A DNA stretch of 22,405 nucleotides from JBKDZP01 sp047971315 (GCA_047971315.1 JBKDZP010000005.1:1-22405), one strand, 5' to 3'; shown: positions 9,519-16,645, counted from the stretch's first letter. Notes: generated by a model from the letters alone, not told the origin. Made by a program: numbers and translations.

Positions 9519-9634
9519 TGATGTTTCAAAAATGTGATTTACCATAAATTAAAAGTTCTTTTAATATTTAAACCAAATTGTTAAAAAAATAACTAAACTA
9601 AAACAAAATAAATAAAATTATATTGGGTGAGATT

Positions 9635-9859
9635 ATGTTATTAAGAATTTTTTTCTTCTTAATTGGCTTTGGTTTAACAGTAATAGGTTCAGTTTATATA
9701 ATTAGTTATTTAAATTTACTAACAATTGGGTATAATTTTTCACAATTTGTTAATTTTATAATTAGAAGAATTGAATGTATATACACATTATTTGGAATAG
9801 TTATTATAGCATTAACTATTTATCTACCAAAAGGAGGAAAAAATGAATTACATATATGA
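9635..9859 (+). CDS. Conserved-looking two-helix membrane protein of unknown function
   Basis: 74 residues with two hydrophobic helices (about 1-24 and 45-64) separated by a loop with RRIE. The start is ATG 9635, because GGGTGAG sits just upstream; an in-frame TTG at 9623 would be inside that ribosome binding site. The last 17 bases overlap the next gene, and the AAGGAGG that serves the next gene codes for the KGGK near this protein's C-terminus. That arrangement implies translational coupling and a shared function. I do not recognise a named family. Confidence 0.65.
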   Translation: MLLRIFFFLIGFGLTVIGSVYIISYLNLLTIGYNFSQFVNFIIRRIECIYTLFGIVIIALTIYLPKGGKNELHI

Positions 9860-10478
9860 TATTTTATTAAATTTTCAAGAAAGACCTTATGAATTCTATG
9901 ACTGGAATTTAGATGATAATGTACTACACATAAGAAAAATACCAATTATTAGAATAGGACCTAAAGAATTTCACGAAATAAAAAATAATAATATTATTTT
10001 TGATGAAGAATTTAAGATAAAAATAAAAAATAAAACAGAAATTTTTTCAAATAAATCAATAAAAAATTTAGAATATAGCTGCTTATTATCAAATGGTCTC
10101 GAAGTAATTGCTATTAATATGAAGGATAATAATAGTTACAGTAAATTATTAATAGATGAAGAAGAAGAAGTATTAGAAATTATTTTAAAAATGAAAGATC
10201 AAGAAATTAAATTCCAAAAACAAGGTAAAATAATAAATTCAAGTTTTTTAACTAGAAAAACTATAGAAAGTAATAATTATATAAGTAAACAACTCAATAA
10301 CTTGTATAAAGAAAATAATGAAGAAAAGCTTAAATATATATATTTAGAAGTATTTAATAAAAAGGAATTAGATAAAAACAAAATAATTTCGAAACTAAAT
10401 AGTGAAATAAAAAAAGAAAATAGTAAATTAAATAATAAACTATTTAATGTATTAAAATTATTTCAAACAATTAATTAA
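9843..10478 (+). CDS. Unknown cytoplasmic protein, resembles the DUF3603 (YjbA-like) pattern
   Basis: 211 residues with no signal peptide or membrane helix and many Asn, Lys and Ile. The N-terminal half (YDILLNFQERPYEFYDWNLD, then IRKIPIIRI, then YSCLLSNGLEVIAINM) follows the layout I associate with DUF3603 proteins such as B. subtilis YjbA: an N-terminal W/D-rich segment, a conserved IPxxRI step and a LEYxxLxSxGxxxIAxN strand. The C-terminal third is helical and charged. It has a strong AAGGAGG 5 bases before the ATG and overlaps the preceding membrane protein gene, so the two probably work together. The family link is tentative and the function is unknown. Confidence 0.6.
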   Translation: MNYIYDILLNFQERPYEFYDWNLDDNVLHIRKIPIIRIGPKEFHEIKNNNIIFDEEFKIKIKNKTEIFSNKSIKNLEYSCLLSNGLEVIAINMKDNNSYSKLLIDEEEEVLEIILKMKDQEIKFQKQGKIINSSFLTRKTIESNNYISKQLNNLYKENNEEKLKYIYLEVFNKKELDKNKIISKLNSEIKKENSKLNNKLFNVLKLFQTIN

Positions 10479-10479
10479 C

Positions 10480-10502
10480 AGGACTAAACTAGTCCTTTTT
10501 TT
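10480..10502 (+). terminator. Terminator after the DUF3603-like gene
   Basis: 6-bp stem AGGACT/AGTCCT (10480-10485 with 10491-10496), 5-base loop, followed by a T run. Confidence 0.75.
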
Positions 10503-10525
10503 CATATAATCTCATAGGTGGTAGA

Positions 10526-11617
10526 ATGAATATTAAAAAACAAATTATAAAACTAATGATGATAATCTTAATGATACCAAGTAATTTAAAAGCTTTAAAT
10601 ATTAATGCTACATCTTCAATACTAATGGATCAAGATAGCAAAAGAATTTTATATGCTAACAACATAAATAATGTAAGAAATATTGCATCAATATCAAAGA
10701 TAATGACCGCTATACTTGTTATTGAAAATATTAATATAAAAACTAAAATTACTGTTGGTAGCGAAATAGAAAAATCATATGGTTCTGGAATTTATATAAA
10801 ACAAAATGAACAACTTACTATTGAGGACTTATTATTTGGATTGATGTTAAGAAGTGGAAATGATGCATCATATACTCTTGCTGTTGCTGTTTCTAAAACA
10901 GTTGAGAATTTTGTTAAACTAATGAATGATAAAGCGTTAGAACTGGGAATGAAAGATACTATATTTACTAATCCAAATGGATTAGAAGATACAGGAGGAA
11001 ATAAATCCACCTCATATGATATGGCGATTTTAGCAAGTTATGCGAACGATAATCCAATTTATAGAAAAATTGTAAGTACTAAGAAATATATACTTCAAAC
11101 AAACATGAATACCTACATTTGGTATAATAAAAATAAACTATTAAATATGTATGAATATACAACTGGTGGAAAAACAGGATATACTGAAATAGCTAAAAGA
11201 ACACTAGTTACTACTGCAACAAAAAATGATTTGAACTTAGTAGTAGTAACGCTAAATGATGGTGATGATTTCAATGATCATATAGAACTATTTGAATATG
11301 GATTTAGTAATTATTATAATAAGAAAATATTAAGAAAAGGGACAATAAAAATAAATAATAATGATGATTTTAATAATTATACTTTATATTTAAAAAATGA
11401 TTTAGTATATCCAATAACCAAAGAAGAAGAAAAAAATATTAATTTTAAATTTAACTTAAAAAAAGAAAATCAAATTATAAATAATCAAGAAATTGGCTCA
11501 ATTGATGTTTATTTAGGTGATAAAATAATCCATAAAGAAAATATATATATCAAAAAAGAACAAATAAAACAGAGTAGTTTTATTCAAAAAATTATAGACT
11601 GGATAAAAAGTATATGA
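10526..11617 (+). CDS. dacB: D-alanyl-D-alanine carboxypeptidase (peptidase S11, DacB/DacF type)
   Basis: Low-molecular-weight penicillin-binding protein that trims the terminal D-Ala from peptidoglycan stem peptides outside the membrane. 363 residues. The N-terminal signal sequence (about 1-23, IIKLMMIILMIP core) has an uncertain cleavage site around ALN. The three active-site motifs are intact: SxxK as S55-I-S-K58, SGN at 110-112 and KTG at 216-218. A weaker C-terminal domain follows, ending in a basic segment that could lie on the membrane. It overlaps spmA by 4 bases. The order dac-spmA-spmB is that of the B. subtilis dacB sporulation operon, so I use dacB; DacF or DacA cannot be excluded by sequence. 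TATAAT at 10505-10510 could be its -10, with a weak -35. Confidence 0.9.
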   Translation: MNIKKQIIKLMMIILMIPSNLKALNINATSSILMDQDSKRILYANNINNVRNIASISKIMTAILVIENINIKTKITVGSEIEKSYGSGIYIKQNEQLTIEDLLFGLMLRSGNDASYTLAVAVSKTVENFVKLMNDKALELGMKDTIFTNPNGLEDTGGNKSTSYDMAILASYANDNPIYRKIVSTKKYILQTNMNTYIWYNKNKLLNMYEYTTGGKTGYTEIAKRTLVTTATKNDLNLVVVTLNDGDDFNDHIELFEYGFSNYYNKKILRKGTIKINNNDDFNNYTLYLKNDLVYPITKEEEKNINFKFNLKKENQIINNQEIGSIDVYLGDKIIHKENIYIKKEQIKQSSFIQKIIDWIKSI

Positions 11618-12189
11618 TAAATAAAATATGGGGATTTTTTATAGTGATTGGAGTTGTATTTTGTTTATTTACTGATAATGTAGAAATAGTAAATAATGAA
11701 ATATTAGAAGGAACAAAAGTTAGCTTTGAAATGATTATCAAAATATTTCCAGTAATGGCACTTTGGTTAGGAATTATGAATATTGCTAAGAAGTCTGGTT
11801 TATTAGATAAATTCTCAACACTTTGTAAACCATTATTAAGAAAAATATTTCCAGAAATACCAAAAAATCATGAATCTTTTGATTATTTATCATCTAATAT
11901 AGTAGCAAATATTTTTGGTTTAGGTTCTGCAGCTACACCTTTTGGATTGAAAGCAATGAAACTATTACAAGATCTAAATGATAATAAACAAGTAGCATCA
12001 AGAAGTATGATTACTTTTTTAGTATTAAATACAAGTGGTCTTACACTAATTCCAACAACAGTGTTATCGTTAAGAACAATGCATAATAGTACAAATCCGT
12101 CATTTATAGTAATATTTTGTATTATTGCAACGACATTTTCAACTTTAGGTGGTTTAATAATGGATAGAATTGTAGCAAGGAGGAAGTAA
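11614..12189 (+). CDS. spmA: Spore maturation protein A (SpmA), nucleoside-recognition/Gate domain
   Basis: Multi-pass membrane protein of 191 residues (B. subtilis SpmA is about 196). In B. subtilis SpmA and SpmB are needed for spore core dehydration and wet-heat resistance. Recognisable stretches are FPVMALWLGIMNIAKKSGL, the conserved NIFGLGSAATPFGLKAM loop (about 100-117), and FLVLNTSGLTLIPTTVLSLR. About four hydrophobic segments are seen. It begins inside the dac stop (ATGA) and is followed two bases later by spmB, so the three genes are one operon. Its presence suggests the host sporulates or has kept this pair for another membrane function. Confidence 0.93.
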   Translation: MINKIWGFFIVIGVVFCLFTDNVEIVNNEILEGTKVSFEMIIKIFPVMALWLGIMNIAKKSGLLDKFSTLCKPLLRKIFPEIPKNHESFDYLSSNIVANIFGLGSAATPFGLKAMKLLQDLNDNKQVASRSMITFLVLNTSGLTLIPTTVLSLRTMHNSTNPSFIVIFCIIATTFSTLGGLIMDRIVARRK

Positions 12190-12191
12190 AT

Positions 12192-12713
12192 GTGATAACA
12201 TACATATCAAATTTGATATTACCAATACTAGTACTATTAATAATTTGTTATGGGTTAAAAAAGAAAGTATCAATTTATGATGTTTTTATAGAAGGAGCTA
12301 AAGAAAGTTTTGAGCTTGTTCTAACGATGTTTCCTTGTTTTTTAGCTATGATATTTGGAATAAATATATTTTTAAAAAGTAATGTAATTGGTTTTATTTT
12401 AGATAATTTAGAACCACTATTTATGTATTTAAAAATACCTAAAGAAATATTTCCGATGATAATTATGCGTCCAATATCAGGGAGTTCTACATTAGTAATA
12501 CTAAATACAATTTTTGAAAAATATGGACCAGACAGTCTAATTGGAAATATGGCCTCAATTATTCAAGGTTCCACAGATACAACATTTTACATTTTAACTC
12601 TATATTTTGGTAGTATTGGTATAAAGAAAATAAGATATGCATTATATGTAGGGTTATTCGCAGATTTAGTTGGGATATTAAGCGCAATAATAATAGCAAA
12701 TTTAGTATGTTAA
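12192..12713 (+). CDS. spmB: Spore maturation protein B (SpmB)
   Basis: Partner of SpmA in the spore membrane; 173 residues (B. subtilis about 178), with four or five hydrophobic segments. Typical SpmB stretches are IEGAKESFELVLTMFPCFLAMIFGI (read as two overlapping pieces), MRPISGSSTLVILNTIFEKYGPDS and ASIIQGSTDTTFYILTLYFGSIGI. The start is GTG 12192: the ATG overlapping it at 12190 is followed directly by TGA in its own frame, and AGGAGG at 12179-12184 is placed well for the GTG. Two bases separate it from spmA. Confidence 0.93.
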   Translation: MITYISNLILPILVLLIICYGLKKKVSIYDVFIEGAKESFELVLTMFPCFLAMIFGINIFLKSNVIGFILDNLEPLFMYLKIPKEIFPMIIMRPISGSSTLVILNTIFEKYGPDSLIGNMASIIQGSTDTTFYILTLYFGSIGIKKIRYALYVGLFADLVGILSAIIIANLVC

Positions 12714-12716
12714 TAT

Positions 12717-12745
12717 TTGCTTTTTTATTGTCTTTCTAGTATAAT
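12717..12745 (+). promoter_or_regulatory. Promoter of rluB
   Basis: TTGCTT (12717-12722), 17-base spacer, TATAAT (12740-12745). It starts right after the spmB stop and gives rluB its own vegetative promoter, separate from the sporulation-type operon. Confidence 0.7.
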
Positions 12746-12762
12746 GAACAAAGGTGATCGAA

Positions 12763-13491
12763 ATGGAAAGACTACAAAAAGTAATATCAAATAGTGGGTA
12801 TACTTCAAGAAGAAAAGCAGAAGAATTAATAGCAAAAGGATTAGTTACAGTAAACGGAGAAACTGTATTTGAACAAGGAACAAAAGTAAGTGATAAGGAT
12901 ATTGTTGAAGTAGAAGGTAATGTTTTAACAAATAAAGAAGCAAAAGTATATTTTTTATTATATAAGCCTCGTGGTGTAATAACATCAACTAAAGATGATA
13001 AAAATAGAAAAACAGTAGTAGACTTAATTCCAACTCAAACTAGAATTTATCCAGTAGGAAGACTTGACTATGATACAACTGGGGCATTAATTCTTACAAA
13101 TGATGGAGATTTAGCAAATTTATTAATGCATCCTAGTTCAAAATTAGATAAAATGTATATCGCAAAAGTTAAAGGATTAATTGGTAAAAGAGAAATAAAT
13201 ATATTAGAACGTGGAGTAATTATTGATGGTAAAAAAACATCAAAAGCAAAAGTTAGAATAAAAAAATATGATAAAAAAACAGATTCATCAATTGTAGAAT
13301 TAATAATACATGAAGGAAGAAATCATCAAGTAAAAAAGATGTTTGAAGCATTAGGATATTCAGTAGTAAAACTTAAAAGAGAAATGATTTCATTTTTAGA
13401 CTTATCAGGATTAAATTCTGGAGAGTATCGTTCTTTAACTCCAAAAGAAATAAAAAAACTATACAATGAAGTTACAAAAAATGAGGCTTAA
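12763..13491 (+). CDS. rluB: 23S rRNA pseudouridine synthase RluB (RsuA/RluB/E/F family)
   Basis: Makes pseudouridine in 23S rRNA (position 2605 in E. coli RluB). 242 residues: an N-terminal S4 RNA-binding domain (RLQKVISNSGYTSRRKAEELI, about 3-50), then the pseudouridine synthase domain with the catalytic Asp102 in GRLDYDTTGALILTNDGDL and the EGRNHQVKKMFEALGY motif. The start is ATG 12763, with AAGGTG at 12751-12756; an in-frame GTG at 12754 is part of that ribosome binding site. In B. subtilis rluB (ypuL) also lies next to the dacB-spmAB region, so the synteny is conserved. RsuA-like 16S specificity is possible but less likely in this context. Confidence 0.92.
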   Translation: MERLQKVISNSGYTSRRKAEELIAKGLVTVNGETVFEQGTKVSDKDIVEVEGNVLTNKEAKVYFLLYKPRGVITSTKDDKNRKTVVDLIPTQTRIYPVGRLDYDTTGALILTNDGDLANLLMHPSSKLDKMYIAKVKGLIGKREINILERGVIIDGKKTSKAKVRIKKYDKKTDSSIVELIIHEGRNHQVKKMFEALGYSVVKLKREMISFLDLSGLNSGEYRSLTPKEIKKLYNEVTKNEA

Positions 13492-13510
13492 AATTATAAA
13501 TTAAATTTTT

Positions 13511-13549
13511 AAAAAGATGATATGATACTATTATCATTCATCTTTTTTT
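13511..13549. terminator. Bidirectional terminator between rluB and ferredoxin
   Basis: Long hairpin: AAAAAGATGA and ATGATA (13511-13520, 13522-13527) pair with TATCAT and TCATCTTTTT (13532-13537, 13538-13547), with one bulged T and a 4-base loop. T runs on both strands suit convergent rluB (+) and ferredoxin (-). Confidence 0.85.
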
Positions 13550-13556
13550 AAAATAA

Positions 13557-13574
13557 AAGAAGCCTAAGCTTCTT
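13557..13574 (-). terminator. Second hairpin overlapping the ferredoxin stop codon
   Basis: 7-bp stem AAGAAGC/GCTTCTT (13557-13563 with 13568-13574), 4-base loop containing the ferredoxin TAG. On the minus strand a T-rich run follows. Confidence 0.55.
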
Positions 13575-13776
13575 CTTTTTGGATTGCACCTGTAGGACAT
13601 CCTTCTATTGCATCTAATACATCACTTTGTAAACTATCTTCTAGTTTATCAAAATTATTATTTTCAACAATAACTTCTGCTAAACCTTCATCATTAATAA
13701 AAAAAACTTCAGATGCTATTCCAGCACATGCTCCACAACCAATACACAAATCTTGATTTACATTAACAATTTCCAT
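13564..13776 (-). CDS. fer: Ferredoxin, single [4Fe-4S] cluster
   Basis: 70-residue acidic electron carrier. The cluster ligands are C11, C14 and C17 in CIGCGAC and C60 in EGCPTGAI. Only one cluster motif is present, which is the B. subtilis Fer / thermophile type and not the 2[4Fe-4S] clostridial type. The ATG (13774-13776) is preceded on the minus strand by GGGAGGAT, 5-8 bases away, and by its own promoter. It faces rluB across a shared terminator. In a fermentative anaerobe it may serve redox enzymes such as hydrogenase or pyruvate:ferredoxin oxidoreductase, but no such partner is in view. Confidence 0.95.
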   Translation of the reverse strand: MEIVNVNQDLCIGCGACAGIASEVFFINDEGLAEVIVENNNFDKLEDSLQSDVLDAIEGCPTGAIQKEEA

Positions 13777-13821
13777 TTAAATCCTCCCAAAATAATAAGT
13801 TTTACCTCAATTATTTAATAA

Positions 13822-13850
13822 ATTATACTATAATAAAAAATTTTAATCAA
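13822..13850 (-). promoter_or_regulatory. Promoter of the ferredoxin gene
   Basis: On the minus strand TTGATT (13850-13845), 17-base spacer, TATAAT (13827-13822). The 5' leader is about 40 bases. Confidence 0.7.
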
Positions 13851-13885
13851 TTAATATTCAAAAAAAAATTAAAATATGATATTAT

Positions 13886-13891
13886 TATAAT
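13886..13891 (+). promoter_or_regulatory. -10 element for the tail-anchored protein gene
   Basis: TATAAT at 13886-13891, three bases before the GAGGTGAG ribosome binding site. It is divergent from the ferredoxin promoter. The -35 region is only A/T-rich and I cannot assign a clear hexamer, so this is a weaker call. Confidence 0.4.
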
Positions 13892-13906
13892 AATGAGGTG
13901 AGACAT

Positions 13907-14680
13907 ATGTCAAGCAGAATGGAACGCTACTATGAACGTAATAGTGAACAACCAGGAAGACGAAGTAAAAAAAATGAAAATTTATACAAGGAAATTTATG
14001 AAATTGGTGAATATAGCAATATTGAAGGAATTGCGAAAATTGATAAAACTAATGAAGTAGATATAAATAAAATTCGTCAAATGTTAAAAAATAGGGAAAA
14101 TATTAATTATTTAGAAAATAATAGATTTGAACCTCAAAAGGAAATAAAACAACTAAAAAAAATTGAAGAAGAAGACAAAAATTATGATATTAGAGATATA
14201 TTAACAAAAGCAAAAATAAATAATCCAACCAAAAGTGAATATCATAATTTAAAAAATACCAACTTTGATATTTTAAAAGATCTAAGAGAAAAAAGAAAAA
14301 AAGAAACAGAAATTAATACTGAAGAAGACCTTAAAGGACTTATTAATACAATAACAAGTACAAGTATTTTAAATAAAATGGGAGATAGAGAGTTAGGTTT
14401 AGAACTTTTTGAAGAATTAAAATCAAATAATGATACTATAATAGAAAGTAGAGATTCTATTAAATCTATCTTAGACCAAGTAAAAGCAGAAGATAAAAGA
14501 AGAGACAAAAAAAATTCTGAAATGGATAAAAGTTTCTTTACTTCTTCTTCAACATTTGATGAAGAGGATTTTGAAGAATTAGCAAAACTAAATAAAACAA
14601 TTAAAAAAAATAATGGATTAATTATTATTTTATCAGTAATAATATCACTTGTTTTAATAGTTGGAATATTATTTTTATAA
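13907..14680 (+). CDS. Tail-anchored, highly charged protein of unknown function
   Basis: 257 residues. The long cytoplasmic part is rich in Lys, Glu and Asn and probably mostly helical or disordered. It opens with a basic region (SSRMERYYERNSEQPGRRSKK) and then YKEIYEIGEYSNIEGIA. It ends in one C-terminal hydrophobic helix (about 235-256, IIILSVIISLVLIVGILFL) at the very end, so it is C-tail anchored. The start is ATG 13907, because GAGGTG lies 6-7 bases before it; the in-frame GTG at 13898 is inside that site. It stands alone between a divergent ferredoxin and a terminator. I do not recognise a family. A membrane-tethered scaffold or division-related role would fit the shape, but that is a guess. 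Confidence 0.75.
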   Translation: MSSRMERYYERNSEQPGRRSKKNENLYKEIYEIGEYSNIEGIAKIDKTNEVDINKIRQMLKNRENINYLENNRFEPQKEIKQLKKIEEEDKNYDIRDILTKAKINNPTKSEYHNLKNTNFDILKDLREKRKKETEINTEEDLKGLINTITSTSILNKMGDRELGLELFEELKSNNDTIIESRDSIKSILDQVKAEDKRRDKKNSEMDKSFFTSSSTFDEEDFEELAKLNKTIKKNNGLIIILSVIISLVLIVGILFL

Positions 14681-14686
14681 TTAAAT

Positions 14687-14712
14687 AAAACTTGGTAAAA
14701 ACCAAGTTTTTT
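14687..14712 (+). terminator. Terminator after the tail-anchored protein gene
   Basis: 9-bp stem AAAACTTGG/CCAAGTTTT (14687-14695 with 14702-14710), 6-base loop, T run. It overlaps the -35 region of rlmD. Confidence 0.85.
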
Positions 14713-14720
14713 GTTATAAT
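14692..14720 (+). promoter_or_regulatory. rlmD promoter inside the upstream terminator
   Basis: TTGGTA (14692-14697), 17-base spacer, extended TGT before TATAAT (14715-14720). Transcription should start about 7 bases after the -10, which is the A of the rlmD ATG at 14727, so the transcript would be leaderless. Confidence 0.6.
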
Positions 14721-14726
14721 TTAAAT

Positions 14727-16247
14727 ATGGAAAAAAATGAAATGAAAAATGTAAAAATAATAGCGCTAGATCATCAAGGAAGAGGAATTGCAAAAGAGGC
14801 AAAACCAATATTTATATCAAATGCTTTAATAGGAGAAACAGTAGATATTAAAATAACAAAGGAAAAGAAAAATTTTATGGAAGGACAAGTATTATCAACA
14901 ATTATAAAAAGTAATGATAGAAGGGAATATAATTGTCCTTATTATAAAGAATGTGGTGGTTGTGATATAGGACACTTAAACTATAATGAACAATTAAAAT
15001 ATAAACAAAATAAAATAATTGAAATATTAAAAAAATTTGCTGATAAAGAAATAGATGAAAATATTGTAAAATCTATAATACCATCAAATGAACAAAGTTA
15101 TCGAAATAAAATAACTCTTCAAGTTAATGAACAAATGGGATATTACAAGAAAAAAAGTTATAATATTATTCCAATTAATAATTGTTTAATAGCAAGTCCT
15201 AAAATAAATACAATAATAAATTTAATTCAAAATAAAATTGACTTGAAAAATATTTATCAAATAGTTATTAGAACCTCAGAAATTGATTCAATGATAATAT
15301 TTAGGGTAAACGGAAAAGTAGATTTTGAAAAAATAGTTAAAATTTTACAAAATGAGGTAAAATCTATTGTAAAATATGAAAATAATGAATATAAAAATAT
15401 ATTAGGGAAGGGGTATATTTTAGAAAATATATGTGATTTAGAATTTAAAATTTCACCTGATTCATTTTTTCAAGTAAATACTAAACAAACTATTAATCTC
15501 TATAATAAAGTATTAGAATATGCTAATCCAAATCCAAATGAAAATATCCTTGATTTATATTGTGGTACAGGAACGATAGGATTATTTTTAAGTAAAAGAG
15601 TTAAACAAGTTTATGGAATAGAAATTAATCCGTATGCTATAAAAGATGCAAATGAAAATAAAATACTAAATAAAATACTAAATACGGAATTTATTTGTGA
15701 TGATGCAACTAAATTAATTAATAAAGATGAAAAGAAATATGATACTATAATAGTTGATCCACCAAGAAGTGGATTAACTGAGGAATCAGTAAATCAAATG
15801 AAAAAAATTAATAGTAAAAAAATTATATATGTATCTTGTGATCCAATTACAATGTCAAGAGATATAAAACAATTAAGTGAAAAATATGATTTAGTAGAGG
15901 TAACTCCAGTAGATATGTTTCCAAATACATATCACGTGGAGACGGTAGTTCTGTTGTCCCAACAAAAACCGAGTGATAAGATTGAGGTCGACTTGGACTT
16001 GGATGAGTTGGATGCAACAAGTGCGGAGATGAAAGCTACCTATGCAGAGATTAAGGATTATGTGTTGAAAGAGCATGGGTTGAAAGTTTCTAGTCTTTAT
16101 ATTTCACAGGTAAAAAGAAAATGTGGATTGGAAGTTGGGGAGAATTACAATTTGGCGAAGTCAGAGGATGCTAAGCAACCGAATTGTCCGGAAGAGAAGG
16201 AAAAGGCGATTGTATATGCATTGAAGCATTTTGGAATGGTTAGCTAA
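14727..16247 (+). CDS. rlmD: 23S rRNA (uracil-5)-methyltransferase RlmD (RumA) fused to an element-encoded C-terminal extension
   Basis: SAM-dependent methyltransferase of 23S rRNA uracil (m5U1939 in E. coli). Order: TRAM domain (about 7-60); [4Fe-4S] cysteines C70, C76, C79 and C153; SAM-binding LDLYCGTGTIG (275-285); VDPPRSG (343-349); catalytic nucleophile C371 in YVSCDP; and the family's normal C-terminal HVETVVLLS at 403-411. The enzyme would normally stop here at about 410-420 residues. Instead the frame continues for about 95 residues with a different codon bias (TTG, GAG, AAG-rich), including TYAEIKDYVLKEHGLKVSS, YISQVKRKCGLEVGENYN and KAIVYALKHFGM. I recognise this tail from mobile elements integrated in this gene. 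All catalytic residues are retained, so activity is probably kept. No ribosome binding site precedes the ATG; a second in-frame ATG at 14742 has none either. Confidence 0.93.
   Translation: MEKNEMKNVKIIALDHQGRGIAKEAKPIFISNALIGETVDIKITKEKKNFMEGQVLSTIIKSNDRREYNCPYYKECGGCDIGHLNYNEQLKYKQNKIIEILKKFADKEIDENIVKSIIPSNEQSYRNKITLQVNEQMGYYKKKSYNIIPINNCLIASPKINTIINLIQNKIDLKNIYQIVIRTSEIDSMIIFRVNGKVDFEKIVKILQNEVKSIVKYENNEYKNILGKGYILENICDLEFKISPDSFFQVNTKQTINLYNKVLEYANPNPNENILDLYCGTGTIGLFLSKRVKQVYGIEINPYAIKDANENKILNKILNTEFICDDATKLINKDEKKYDTIIVDPPRSGLTEESVNQMKKINSKKIIYVSCDPITMSRDIKQLSEKYDLVEVTPVDMFPNTYHVETVVLLSQQKPSDKIEVDLDLDELDATSAEMKATYAEIKDYVLKEHGLKVSSLYISQVKRKCGLEVGENYNLAKSEDAKQPNCPEEKEKAIVYALKHFGMVS
15930..15955 (+). 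other. Integration junction (att site region) in the 3' end of rlmD
   Basis: Host-style codons (AAT ACA TAT) end at 15932 and element-style codons (CAC GTG GAG ACG GTA GTT CTG) begin at 15933. This stretch encodes the conserved HVETVVL of RlmD, which both host and element must share for recombination to keep the frame. The exact crossover core cannot be fixed from one end. The displaced native rlmD tail should lie at the other end of the element, outside the window. Confidence 0.7.
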
Positions 16248-16264
16248 GGCTGGAGGTGGAATGG

Positions 16265-16504
16265 ATGGATTATAATTTGTATTATTATGATTCGATTCTG
16301 GATGCAGTAGTTATGAAAGATAAAGATGATAATAAATTTGTAATTGAATGTGCCAAAGCAAATGCACAGGTCGTATTTGATGAGCCAGAGGATGAAGGAT
16401 ATCTTGTGAGATTGGCAAGAGAAGAGCCTGCAAATTATGTGTCTTATGCGTTGAAGCCGGATGGGTTGCAGGGGTATGTTGATGCAATGAATGTGTTAAA
16501 TTAA
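16265..16504 (+). CDS. Small acidic protein of unknown function, 79 residues
   Basis: Starts MDYNLYYYDSILDAVV and is strongly acidic, with PEDEGYLVRLAREEPANYVS in the middle. No Cys pairs, membrane helix or signal are seen. The start is ATG 16265, placed after GGAGGTGG (16252-16259); the in-frame GTG at 16256 lies in the ribosome binding site. It follows rlmD by 17 bases and so is probably co-transcribed from the host rlmD promoter, the first free-standing gene of the element. I do not recognise a family; small acidic soluble proteins in this place could be DNA mimics or regulators, but nothing proves it. Confidence 0.65.
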   Translation: MDYNLYYYDSILDAVVMKDKDDNKFVIECAKANAQVVFDEPEDEGYLVRLAREEPANYVSYALKPDGLQGYVDAMNVLN

Positions 16505-16513
16505 CTCGAATGG

Positions 16514-16547
16514 ATAAGGAGTCTGAATTAATTTTCAGGCTCCTTAT
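16514..16547 (+). terminator. Hairpin ending the rlmD-16265 transcript
   Basis: 14-bp stem (16514-16527 with 16534-16547; core AAGGAGTCTGAA against TTCAGGCTCCTT, one T-G wobble) with a 6-base loop. The downstream T tract is poor, so termination strength is uncertain. Confidence 0.7.
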
Positions 16548-16623
16548 TAAACTTTAAACCTTATGAATGACCAGTAATGTTATCTGGTGGTTGAGTCTAA
16601 AAAAATGTATCAGGGTTTTGGAA

Positions 16624-16645
16624 CGTTGCATCAACGCTGCATCAA
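16624..16645 (+). repeat. 11-bp tandem repeat CGYTGCATCAA
   Basis: CGTTGCATCAA (16624-16634) followed directly by CGCTGCATCAA (16635-16645), one mismatch. Two copies at about one helical turn could be a protein-binding site; chance is not excluded. Confidence 0.5.

Noticed and set aside
14242..14808. 188-codon open frame on the minus strand
   Set aside because: It is the complement of the tail-anchored gene and the start of rlmD, crosses a terminator and promoter, and is rich in Phe, Leu and Ser as expected of antisense to Lys/Glu-rich code.
15478..16247. Frameshift or assembly error as the cause of the long rlmD end
   Set aside because: The frame is continuous, the HVETVVLLS end is intact, and the base composition of all later DNA changes together with the extension, which fits integration better.
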